A stretch of DNA of 64,000 nt from Rhodococcus sp. HNM0563. Its GTDB lineage: Bacteria > Actinomycetota > Actinomycetes > Mycobacteriales > Mycobacteriaceae. Each line of letters begins with the position of its first letter. Within the stretch, counting starts at the first letter, position 1. Of the stretch, positions 27,331-34,545 are shown piece by piece. Made by a program: the position numbers and the translations under genes. A model generated the notes under the pieces. It made no database searches. It saw only the letters and a program-made list of their open reading frames with translations, and was not told where the DNA came from. The stretch spans positions 248,001 to 312,000 of the forward strand of contig NZ_JAASAF010000004.1 in NCBI RefSeq assembly GCF_012726195.1. The letters run 5' to 3'.

Positions 27331-27690
27331 TTGCCCACAAGGGACGAAATCTGTTCGGCACTCGAGTCGTACGTCAAGCACCTGGGAAACCACGATGTGG
27401 ACCAACTGGTGGCGCTATTCGCAGATGATGCGGTGCAACATGAGCCGCTCGGCGTGCGGACGCACCGCGGCGTCGATGAGATCCGCCAGTTCGGTATCGC
27501 CAATGCCAAGGTGGACTTCACGGTGAGCCGCCACTCACCGATCGTCGTCACCGGCCGGTATGCCGCGATGCAGGTACGGGTGGAGCGCGAGGGGATGCCG
27601 GCGTTCCTCGCCAGCGACCTCTTCGAGTTCGACGACGACTGCCGAATCGTTTCACTCAGCGTCGTGATCGACCCGCAGGCCCAGGTATGA
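27331..27690 (+). CDS. Ketosteroid-isomerase-like protein (SnoaL/NTF2 fold)
   Basis: Small 119-residue cone-fold protein that aligns by eye along its length with bacterial delta-5-3-ketosteroid isomerase. The three catalytic positions of the Pseudomonas putida enzyme (Tyr16, Asp40, Asp103) correspond to Tyr14 (SYVKHL), Glu38 (VQHEPLG) and Asp96 (ASDLFEF). The general base is therefore Glu in place of Asp, a change compatible with slower or different catalysis. Start is TTG 27331, supported by GGAAGGA 7 bases upstream; the ATG at 27324 is out of frame. Its stop overlaps the next gene (ATGA). Confidence 0.82.
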   Translation: MPTRDEICSALESYVKHLGNHDVDQLVALFADDAVQHEPLGVRTHRGVDEIRQFGIANAKVDFTVSRHSPIVVTGRYAAMQVRVEREGMPAFLASDLFEFDDDCRIVSLSVVIDPQAQV

Positions 27691-28499
27691 CGGCGGCCGA
27701 GCGAGCCGCGACCGCGATGCCGATAATGCTCGAGGGTAAGGTCCTCGTCGTTTCCGGTGTGGGGACGGGGCTCGGACGCTCGGTGGCCGTCCGCGGCGCG
27801 CTCGCGGGAGCCCGCGTCGTCCTGGCCGCCCGGACCGAATCGAGGCTGACGGAGGTCGCCGAGGAGATCCGGGATATGGGCGGTACCGCGGTGTCCGTGC
27901 CGACAGACCTCACCGACGACGCGTCCGTCACCAATCTCGCCGAGTCGGCACTCGCGGAGTTCGGAGTCGTCGACGCGGTAGTGCACAACGCGTTCGTGCA
28001 GCCGCCCCATGAGCGTCTGCTCGACACCGAGTTCGAGTCGGTCCGGCGGGGCATGGACATCAACCTGCTCGCGGCACTCAACCTGACCCGGAAATTGGCG
28101 CCCGCCCTCGAGAAGTCCCAGGGCTCGGTCGTGATGATCAACTCGATGGTGCTGCGCAACCAGCTGCCGAACTTCGGGGCCTACCGCGTGATGAAGGCCG
28201 GGCTGCTAGCCCTCGCCCGAAGCCTCTCGGTGGAGCTCGGTCCTATGGGTGTTCGGGTGAATTCGGTCGCGCCAGGATATATCTGGGCCGAACGCGTCCA
28301 GCGCATGGTCGAGAAGCAGGCGGGGGAGCGTGGCGTAGACCCGTCGGTGGTCTACGACGAGATCGCGGCCGGCACCGATCTGCGCCGGCTACCCGAACCC
28401 GATGACATCGCGAACGCTGTGCTGTTCTTCGCATCCGATCTTGCTCGCGCGATCACCGGGCAGTGCCTGGACGTCAATTGCGGTCACGCGCACCACTGA
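27687..28499 (+). CDS. Short-chain dehydrogenase/reductase (SDR)
   Basis: SDR of 270 residues. The cofactor motif is atypical, SGVGTGLG at 23-30, and NAG is replaced by HNAF (100-103). The catalytic Ser153, Tyr166 and Lys170 (AYRVMK) are intact, so it should be active, perhaps with a modified cofactor preference. Placed between a ketosteroid-isomerase-like protein and a sulfotransferase, it could oxidize or reduce a hydroxyl on a cyclic lipid. As I recall, Rv3530c in the M. tuberculosis cholesterol regulon sits in a similar set with Rv3529c and Rv3531c. Confidence 0.88.
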   Translation: MTAAERAATAMPIMLEGKVLVVSGVGTGLGRSVAVRGALAGARVVLAARTESRLTEVAEEIRDMGGTAVSVPTDLTDDASVTNLAESALAEFGVVDAVVHNAFVQPPHERLLDTEFESVRRGMDINLLAALNLTRKLAPALEKSQGSVVMINSMVLRNQLPNFGAYRVMKAGLLALARSLSVELGPMGVRVNSVAPGYIWAERVQRMVEKQAGERGVDPSVVYDEIAAGTDLRRLPEPDDIANAVLFFASDLARAITGQCLDVNCGHAHH

Positions 28500-28522
28500 T
28501 TCACTCTCACAAGGACACAAGA

Positions 28523-29668
28523 ATGACACAGGACTACGCCGGCATCGGTTCCATCGAGGACTTGCATCACGCCGCACGCGAGGCCGCCGGATACGACGAC
28601 TTCGGCAGCGACGACTACCTCGAAGGGCTGCGGGTATTGCTCGAATCGTTCGAGCACGAAGCCGACCTCACTCCCCACGGTAAGGTGATCGCGCGCAAGA
28701 TGATCATCGCCGCGCTCGCGGGGCGCCTGTCCAGCGAGGCTGGATTTGCGAAATACCCTGAGCACGTAAATGTTCCGGTCGAACGCCCGATCTTCGTAGT
28801 CGGGTTGACGCGGACCGGCAGCACCGCGTTGCACCGGCTGCTCGGTGCTGACCCGGCGCATCAGGGTGCCGAGATGTGGCTCGCCGAGACCCCTCAGCCG
28901 CGTCCGCCTCGCGACAAGTGGTCGGAGAACGAGGATTACCTGCGCTCCGACGCCTTCTACCGGGCTCGCCAACGCAACGAGGCGGACCTGATGAAGGTTC
29001 ATTTCATGGGGTCTGAAGAGGTCGAGGAATGCTGGCGTCTGCTTCAGCAGACGATGCTTTCGACCGCATTCGAGACCGTCGCATACGTACCGAGCTACAC
29101 CAAGTGGCTCGCGGAGCAGGACTGGACCGAAACGTATGCGCGGCACAAGAAGAACCTGCAGTTGATCGGGCTGCACGACGCGGACCGGCGGTGGGTACTC
29201 AAGAGCCCGAGCCATGTCTTCGCGATCGATGAGATCATGTCCGTGTACCCCGATGCGCTGTTCGTTCGCACCTTCCGGGACCCGCTGACGTCGATGGCGT
29301 CCACATTCAGCCTTGCAGAGCAGGGCGGCCACGACATGTCGAAGGCCTTCGACCGGCCGGCCATCGGGCGCACCCAACTGGACCTGTGGGCGCGCGGAAA
29401 CGCGAACTTCAACAGTGCCCGTACCCGTTACAACCCCGATCAGTTCATCGACGTCGACTACAAGGAGTTCATCTCCGACGCGGTCGGCACCGTCGAGAAG
29501 ATCTATTCGCAATTCGCCATGCCCTTCACGGACGTGGCTCGATCTGCGGTGGAGGCATCGCACCAGGCGAGCCTCGCCAGCCATCGCCGTCCGTCGCACC
29601 GCTATTCGCTCGAGGAGTTCGGCGTGAGCGCAGCCGACGTCGAGGCGAAGTTTGCCCCCACGGCATGA
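28523..29668 (+). CDS. PAPS-dependent sulfotransferase
   Basis: Cytosolic sulfotransferase-fold protein of 381 residues (Sulfotransferase_3-like). The 5'-phosphosulfate loop is GLTRTGSTALHRLL at 94-107, and the 3'-phosphate-binding segment is FRTFRDPLTSMAST-like, read here as VRTFRDPLTSMAST with Arg252 and Ser257. It would transfer a sulfuryl group from PAPS to a hydroxyl of a lipid or other acceptor. ATG 28523 follows AAGGACACAAGA. With PAPS synthesis upstream and PAP removal at the head of the operon, the module is self-sufficient. The acceptor cannot be read from sequence. Confidence 0.9.
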   Translation: MTQDYAGIGSIEDLHHAAREAAGYDDFGSDDYLEGLRVLLESFEHEADLTPHGKVIARKMIIAALAGRLSSEAGFAKYPEHVNVPVERPIFVVGLTRTGSTALHRLLGADPAHQGAEMWLAETPQPRPPRDKWSENEDYLRSDAFYRARQRNEADLMKVHFMGSEEVEECWRLLQQTMLSTAFETVAYVPSYTKWLAEQDWTETYARHKKNLQLIGLHDADRRWVLKSPSHVFAIDEIMSVYPDALFVRTFRDPLTSMASTFSLAEQGGHDMSKAFDRPAIGRTQLDLWARGNANFNSARTRYNPDQFIDVDYKEFISDAVGTVEKIYSQFAMPFTDVARSAVEASHQASLASHRRPSHRYSLEEFGVSAADVEAKFAPTA

Positions 29669-29705
29669 ACGTATTCGACACATCGATCAGAATAGGAATA
29701 GTCGT

Positions 29706-30767
29706 ATGAACCCCACTTGGGAGAAGTTCTGCACAGATCTGCTCGACGTCGGGAAGATCCTCGAGGACGACATCGTTCCACAGGATTCACTGACTCAGGC
29801 GGAGGGCGTCCGCTATCTGAGCCGGTTGCTCCGATACGCCACCATCAACTGCGTCGAATACACCGATCCGCGGTGGCCGCAATTCACGTCGGCCCCGAAC
29901 CCGAACATGATGACGAAGATCGGCGCCGACAATCCCGACAACCTGTACATGCGGGCGAACATCTCCGGTAGGTACACCTACCGGATCACCGGCACACGGG
30001 GGACCGTGCCGCTCGTGACGTTCGGGTCGCGGGTCAACCGCTACCACATCGACGGTTCCATGCTGCAGACCGGCGACCTGCACGGTCATGACCTCGACGT
30101 CGACGAACACGGCCGATTCACGTTCATCGCGAGCGTCGACGAGCCCGCGGAAGGGTCGTGGCTGCCGCTGGCCCCGGACAGCAACCTCATCTCCATCCGG
30201 CAGACCTACCGAGACCGGCGCAGCGAGGTTCCCGCCGAACTGTCCATCGAATGTCTGAACCCCGACGGTGAATTCGTGCCGTTGAGTTCCGTGGAGATGG
30301 CCGACCGCCTCGGGAAGGCGATCGGGATGGTCCGGGGCTCCGCGAACACATTCCTCGAGTGGTCGCGCAAATTCCAGCCGCAGCCCAACGAGATCTTCGA
30401 CCGCGGCCAGGAGCAGTTCCAGAACGCCGGCGGCGACCCCACGATCTTCTATCTGCACGGGTACTGGAAGCTCGCCGCCGATGAGGCCTGGGTGATCGAG
30501 ACCGAGGTGCCGAACTGCGAGTACTTCAACTTCGTGCTGCAGAATTTCTGGGTCGAGTCGCTCGACTACAACCGGACCAACATCTACATCAACAATCACA
30601 CCGCGAAACTGAATGACGACGGCACGCTGACCATCGTCGTCGCCGCAAAGGATCCCGGCTACGGAAACTGGATCGATACCGACTCGCACGCCGAGGGCAC
30701 ATGGGCAATGCGCTGGATCAAGGCCGATTCTCATCCGATCCCGACATCGCGTGTGGTCAAGCTGTGA
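29706..30767 (+). CDS. DUF1214-domain protein
   Basis: Soluble protein of 353 residues with the DUF1214 beta-rich domain in its C-terminal half (LQNFWVESLDYNRTNIYINNHTAKLNDDG, then DPGYGNWIDTDSHAEGTWAMRW). No signal peptide or membrane helix. The family has no established activity that I know of, but it is often found next to lipid or sterol metabolic enzymes, and a possible homologue (Rv3531c, from memory) neighbours a sulfotransferase and an SDR in mycobacteria. It lies 37 bases after the sulfotransferase; the following gene begins within or just after its stop. Confidence 0.85.
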   Translation: MNPTWEKFCTDLLDVGKILEDDIVPQDSLTQAEGVRYLSRLLRYATINCVEYTDPRWPQFTSAPNPNMMTKIGADNPDNLYMRANISGRYTYRITGTRGTVPLVTFGSRVNRYHIDGSMLQTGDLHGHDLDVDEHGRFTFIASVDEPAEGSWLPLAPDSNLISIRQTYRDRRSEVPAELSIECLNPDGEFVPLSSVEMADRLGKAIGMVRGSANTFLEWSRKFQPQPNEIFDRGQEQFQNAGGDPTIFYLHGYWKLAADEAWVIETEVPNCEYFNFVLQNFWVESLDYNRTNIYINNHTAKLNDDGTLTIVVAAKDPGYGNWIDTDSHAEGTWAMRWIKADSHPIPTSRVVKL

Positions 30768-30796
30768 GCTTGGTGTCCACGAAGAGATCAGGGCCC

Positions 30797-31699
30797 ATGA
30801 AATGGGCACTGCCCGCGGCGATGATCGAAGCGGGCGACCTGCCGGAGTTCGCCCGCGTCGCCGACGAATGCGGCTACGACGCGATTGCCTTGCCCGACTC
30901 GGTGTTCTACCCCGAGACGGTCTCGGCCGATTATCCGTATTCACCCGATGGTAAGAGGATGTGGGCTCCCGAGACACCGATGCCGGATCCCTTCATCGCG
31001 ATGACCGCGATGGCTGCCGTCACGCAGCGAGTGCGATTCTACACAAATGTACTGAAGCTGCCGCTGCGCGATCCGTTGCTCACCGCCAAACAGGTGGCGA
31101 CGATGGCGGTGATGTCGGGGAACCGCATCGCCGTCGGGATCGGATTATCGTGGATACCAGAGGAATTCGAGTTCACCGGCACCGAGATGCGCACTCGTGG
31201 TGCTCGCACCGACGAAGCCATCGCGATCGTGAAGGCGGTGTGTTCCGGCGAAGGTCCACAGTGGGTCGAATTCCATGGCAAGCATTACGAATTCGAACGG
31301 CTGATGATCAGCCCTGCACCCGACCGGCCTGTTCCGATCTACGGTGGAGGGCACAGTGAGGCAGCTCTGCGGCGTGCGGCGCGACTGGGCGACGGCTGGA
31401 TCTCGGTCAACACCGATGTCGCGCAGCTGACGTCGGCGATCGGGCGGCTGTCGGAGCTGCGTTCCGAATTCGGCCGCGCGGATGTTCCGTTCGAGATCGA
31501 TGTATCGCCCACCGATGTCTCCGACGTCGACGGGTACCGTCGTTTGGCCGGCATCGGGGTCACCCGGGTGCGAGTGGCGCCGTGGCGCATGTACGGCGTC
31601 GACCCGTCCGATCCGCAGGCCCGGCTCGACGCCATTCGCCGGTTCGCGGACGACGTGATCTTCCCTCACGCTTCGGCTGCGATCAGTTCGCTCTCGTAG
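30797..31699 (+). CDS. LLM-class (F420- or FMN-dependent) oxidoreductase
   Basis: Luciferase-like monooxygenase-fold oxidoreductase of 300 residues. LPDSVFYPETV, VRFYTNVLKLPLRDPLLTAKQVATM and GIGLSWIPEEFE are standard core segments, close to F420-dependent mycobacterial members such as Rv3520c, which I recall as belonging to the cholesterol regulon. ATG 30797 gives the usual MKWALP start; GTG 30764, overlapping the DUF1214 stop as GTGA, is an alternative that adds 11 residues. Last gene of the sulfation operon. Confidence 0.87.
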   Translation: MKWALPAAMIEAGDLPEFARVADECGYDAIALPDSVFYPETVSADYPYSPDGKRMWAPETPMPDPFIAMTAMAAVTQRVRFYTNVLKLPLRDPLLTAKQVATMAVMSGNRIAVGIGLSWIPEEFEFTGTEMRTRGARTDEAIAIVKAVCSGEGPQWVEFHGKHYEFERLMISPAPDRPVPIYGGGHSEAALRRAARLGDGWISVNTDVAQLTSAIGRLSELRSEFGRADVPFEIDVSPTDVSDVDGYRRLAGIGVTRVRVAPWRMYGVDPSDPQARLDAIRRFADDVIFPHASAAISSLS

Positions 31700-31731
31700 G
31701 TGCCGGTGCAGTCGTCGGCGCCATGACGGGG

Positions 31732-32727
31732 CTATGTGGACAGGCCGCAGCCCGCAAGGGCCACACGGAGGTACGGCCCGTGTACGGCAGCCGCGACGAT
31801 CGCGAACAGAGCCAGTTGGATGCCCAACACCGACATCGGGACCACGGCAGAACGAATGGGGGCCGGCGCCACGATGTGCCCGATCCGGTCGGGACCCGTC
31901 GCATGCAGCACCGTACCGGCGATCGGGTATCCCGACGGGTCGCTCAGATCACTGTCCGGGGCACCGAGCTCGAGTAGCGCACTCGCGAGCGCGGGTGTCC
32001 CGGCGTGACTGCGTGCCGCGTTGTCCGCAGCAATCTCCAGATAGTGCGGCACGGCATCGACAATCGCTGATATCAACGGCACCCGCCGCAACGGCCAGGC
32101 CACGGTGTCGAGGACGGTCAGGACAAGGTGATGGCGTTGTCGCAGATGAGCGTGCTCGTGCGCGAGAACTGCCGCGAGCTCGTCGGGCTCGAGCGCTTCG
32201 CACAGTGCGTCGGAGACGACGATGCCGCCCGAGCGCGGCGGCAGGGAAAACGCGAGCCGGCGCTGATCGTGAAGCAACAGCACGCGATATCCGTCTATAT
32301 ATGTGCTGCGAGCCCGATCGGACACAGAGTGGGCGGCAGAGCGGGTGGCGCGGACGCGGCGCATCCACCGAGGTACGCCTACACCGATGAGCGTGAGCAG
32401 CGCCAGCGCCGGAAGAAACAGGAGCAGCAGCACGGGAAACGCTGTGTCCACCGTGGCCGCGGCGAACGGGTTCGCGGCATCGAGACACTGCTGACAGACA
32501 TCGGCCAGAGGTGTGGGCAGAAGGCTCGGCCCGGTGACCAGCCAGGCTGTCATCAGGCTGAGCGATGCCACTGCCGGCAACCACAGCAGCAGACCGCCGG
32601 TCAGAAGGAGGATCGCCGTGCGCGGAATACGCATCAGCAGCGGCGCAGCGGCACGGATGAGACCCGGCCCACCCAGCGAGGCGGCGATCAGGACGAGGGC
32701 GACCAGCGCCGGCCCGATCGCGTTCAT
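31732..32727 (-). CDS. M56-family membrane metalloprotease (BlaR1-like, no sensor domain)
   Basis: Integral-membrane zinc protease of 331 residues. Three hydrophobic segments precede the protease and one follows. The zinc motif HEHAH (His190, Glu191, His194) lies in VLAHEHAHLRQRHH, with the third ligand in the YLEIAADNAA segment. BlaR1/MecR1 proteins use this domain to inactivate their BlaI repressor, but no penicillin-binding sensor domain is attached here. Its start overlaps the blaI stop (ATGA at 32727), the usual pairing. The signal it senses is unknown. Confidence 0.9.
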   Translation of the reverse strand: MNAIGPALVALVLIAASLGGPGLIRAAAPLLMRIPRTAILLLTGGLLLWLPAVASLSLMTAWLVTGPSLLPTPLADVCQQCLDAANPFAAATVDTAFPVLLLLFLPALALLTLIGVGVPRWMRRVRATRSAAHSVSDRARSTYIDGYRVLLLHDQRRLAFSLPPRSGGIVVSDALCEALEPDELAAVLAHEHAHLRQRHHLVLTVLDTVAWPLRRVPLISAIVDAVPHYLEIAADNAARSHAGTPALASALLELGAPDSDLSDPSGYPIAGTVLHATGPDRIGHIVAPAPIRSAVVPMSVLGIQLALFAIVAAAVHGPYLRVALAGCGLST

Positions 32728-33110
32728 CGGTGATCTCCGCGCTGCGCAAGGTAGTCGCGCAGCCGTTGCGCGTCGTCCGGATCGATCGCGTCGAGGAAGT
32801 GCACGATCGATGCGACGCGGTCGTTGCTCGTCGACAGTGCCTGCTCCATGAGCTGGGCTGCGTGCACCTCGCGCGTGTGGCACGGCGTGTAGAACGCGGA
32901 CCGACCCTGCTTCTCCGAGCGGACGAGGCGTTTGCGCTCGAGGTTGGTCATGACCGTGGCGATCGTGGTGTACGCCAAGTTGTCTCCCAGACGGATGATC
33001 ACCTGCCGGATCGTGGACGGCCCCTGGTCCCACAGCACATCCATGACCTGCTGTTCGAGCGCGCCCAGTCGCATCGGTTCAGTGGATCGCCCTCGGTCGC
33101 CGGACATCAT
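32724..33110 (-). CDS. blaI: BlaI/MecI-family repressor
   Basis: Winged-helix repressor of 128 residues. LGALEQQVMDVLWDQGPSTIRQVIIRL and TTIATVMTNLERKRLVRSEKQGRSAFYTP are the family DNA-binding segments. Middle gene of a three-gene minus-strand operon, overlapping both neighbours as ATGA. The operators at 33676-33726 lie ahead of the first gene. Proteolytic inactivation by the M56 protein encoded downstream is expected from the BlaR1-BlaI paradigm. ATG 33110 or 33107 are both possible starts. Confidence 0.92.
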   Translation of the reverse strand: MMSGDRGRSTEPMRLGALEQQVMDVLWDQGPSTIRQVIIRLGDNLAYTTIATVMTNLERKRLVRSEKQGRSAFYTPCHTREVHAAQLMEQALSTSNDRVASIVHFLDAIDPDDAQRLRDYLAQRGDHR

Positions 33111-33670
33111 GACGTCGCCACTTTCTCTGTAGTGGGGATGGGACATGCGACCTGACCTCGTAAGCGCCAGAGCACCGCGAGAGCGGACAGTACCAGCGCG
33201 GTGATCGCCAGCACCGGCTGGAGAGGCGCGAACCAGGTCAGCGCCCCGGTGTATCCGAGGGCGAGAAGCGCGATCTTGTTGCAGACGGGGCAGCCCACCG
33301 CGAACCAGGCCAGGACTCCGGCGGCGCCGCCGAGCCGGCCGCTGGATCGGTCCGAACCCTTGTTGCCGGTCGCATGCTCCGGCGCGTGCTCGTCGGGGGC
33401 GCTCCCGACGGGGTGCACGTAGGTGGCGATGAGGATCCCGGCCAGGATCGACGTGACGAGCCAGGCCGGGTAGTTCCATGGCACTGGTGGAATTTCGCGT
33501 GTGAAAACGGGATTCGGGATCAGGACGGTGGCCACACCGACGACTGCGCCGACAGATGTGGCCGCCACGGCTGCTGTGATCATCTGCCTGGGACCCCATG
33601 TGCGCAGAGCGCGGACGGCGAGATCGAGCGACAACTTCTGCCGGTTCGTCCAACAGGTGAGGCGACTCAT
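33107..33670 (-). CDS. Membrane protein with CPVC motif
   Basis: Membrane protein of 187 residues with about four hydrophobic segments: AAVAATSVGAVVGVATVLI, YPAWLVTSILAGILIATYV, a central one holding AVGCPVCNKIALLALGYTG, and LQPVLAITALVLSALAVLW. The CPVC pair within or at the edge of a helix suggests a thiol-disulfide or metal role. I do not recognise a named family. It is the first gene of the BlaI/M56 operon and faces the DsbA-CcdA pair, so it may be a redox partner of that system. Confidence 0.75.
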   Translation of the reverse strand: MSRLTCWTNRQKLSLDLAVRALRTWGPRQMITAAVAATSVGAVVGVATVLIPNPVFTREIPPVPWNYPAWLVTSILAGILIATYVHPVGSAPDEHAPEHATGNKGSDRSSGRLGGAAGVLAWFAVGCPVCNKIALLALGYTGALTWFAPLQPVLAITALVLSALAVLWRLRGQVACPIPTTEKVATS

Positions 33671-33675
33671 GGTTC

Positions 33676-33726
33676 TACTATGCCCGATAGTTGACTATCT
33701 TGCATAGTCGACTACCTTGCATAGTA
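33676..33726. promoter_or_regulatory. Three abutting BlaI-type operator dyads
   Basis: Three 17-bp dyads without gaps: 33676-33692 (ACTAT/ATAGT arms around GCCCG), 33693-33709 (GACTAT, CTTGC, ATAGTC, perfect) and 33710-33726 (GACTAC, CTTGC, ATAGTA). The periodicity of 17 bases and the shared ACTAT-N5-ATAGT core point to cooperative loading of a dimeric repressor. They lie 5 bases upstream of the CPVC-protein start and upstream of the DsbA-like gene, so one array can control both directions. Confidence 0.85.
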
Positions 33727-33879
33727 GGTCCGGGTTTCGGTCTCGTCTCTGCCACACGGCACGTAGAACGCCCTTGTCTCGGTTCCGCCTCAGAGCGCTC
33801 ACGCCTCGTCCCTCGATCGGTTAGGAGCAAGACGATCTCCGAGCAGACCACTTCCACTCGTCCACTTCCCTGGAAGCTC

Positions 33880-34545
33880 ATGGGCATCGGTGCGATCGTT
33901 GTTGCGCTGTTGGCCATCGGTGTCGCAATCGGCTCGCAGACGAACAACGGTGATTCGGCCACGACCTCGAACTCGGCCGACGAGTCGAGTCGACTGTCCG
34001 ACCTCGCCCGCCGTGACGCGGCCGATGCCTTCGCGATCGGCGACGTCGACGCTCCAGTCGTGATCATCGAATACGCGGATTTCACGTGCCCGTACTGCGG
34101 AGTCTTCGCGGTCGAGACGTTCCCGACCCTGTTCGAGAAGTACATCGAACCCGGTCACGTCCGCTTCGAGTGGAGAGACACTCCCATTCTCACCGACCAC
34201 TCCGAGAGCACTGCGATCGCGGGACGTGCAGCGGCGGAGCAGAACCTGTTTTGGGAGTTCAACCACGAGATATTCGTGCATACGGTTGCCGGGTCGAAGG
34301 ACTACAACCGTGACACGCTGATCGGCCTCGCCGGCCGAGTGGACGGACTCGACGTCGCCGAGTTCACCACGGCGCTCGACGATCCCGCGCTCGCGGACGC
34401 GGTCCGACGAGAAGGAGCTGAGTCCCGGTCCCTCGGCGTGACCGCGACACCGACGTTCATCGTCGGCGACGAAGTCCTGCAGGGAGCGCAACCCGTGTAC
34501 ATGTTCGAGCAGATCCTCGATTCGCAGCTTGCAGAGGACAATTGA
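33880..34545 (+). CDS. DsbA-like membrane-anchored thioredoxin-fold oxidoreductase
   Basis: Exported thiol-disulfide oxidoreductase anchored by an N-terminal helix (GIGAIVVALLAIGVAIG). The active site is CPYC in YADFTCPYCGVF, and the cis-Pro loop is VTATPTFIVGD. It probably introduces disulfides into exported proteins. The start is problematic: ATG 33880 lacks a convincing ribosome site, whereas AGGAG 7 bases upstream of an in-frame ATC at 33835 would add ISEQTTSTRPLPWKL, a typical basic N-terminus. The frame is open to 33691, through the operator array. One base overlaps the ccdA-like start. Confidence 0.88.
   Translation: MGIGAIVVALLAIGVAIGSQTNNGDSATTSNSADESSRLSDLARRDAADAFAIGDVDAPVVIIEYADFTCPYCGVFAVETFPTLFEKYIEPGHVRFEWRDTPILTDHSESTAIAGRAAAEQNLFWEFNHEIFVHTVAGSKDYNRDTLIGLAGRVDGLDVAEFTTALDDPALADAVRREGAESRSLGVTATPTFIVGDEVLQGAQPVYMFEQILDSQLAEDN

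Noticed and set aside
33691-33880. DsbA-like gene starting at TTG 33691 or 33700
   Set aside because: These starts lie inside the BlaI operator array, have no ribosome site, and would add about 50 residues without family similarity before the membrane anchor.
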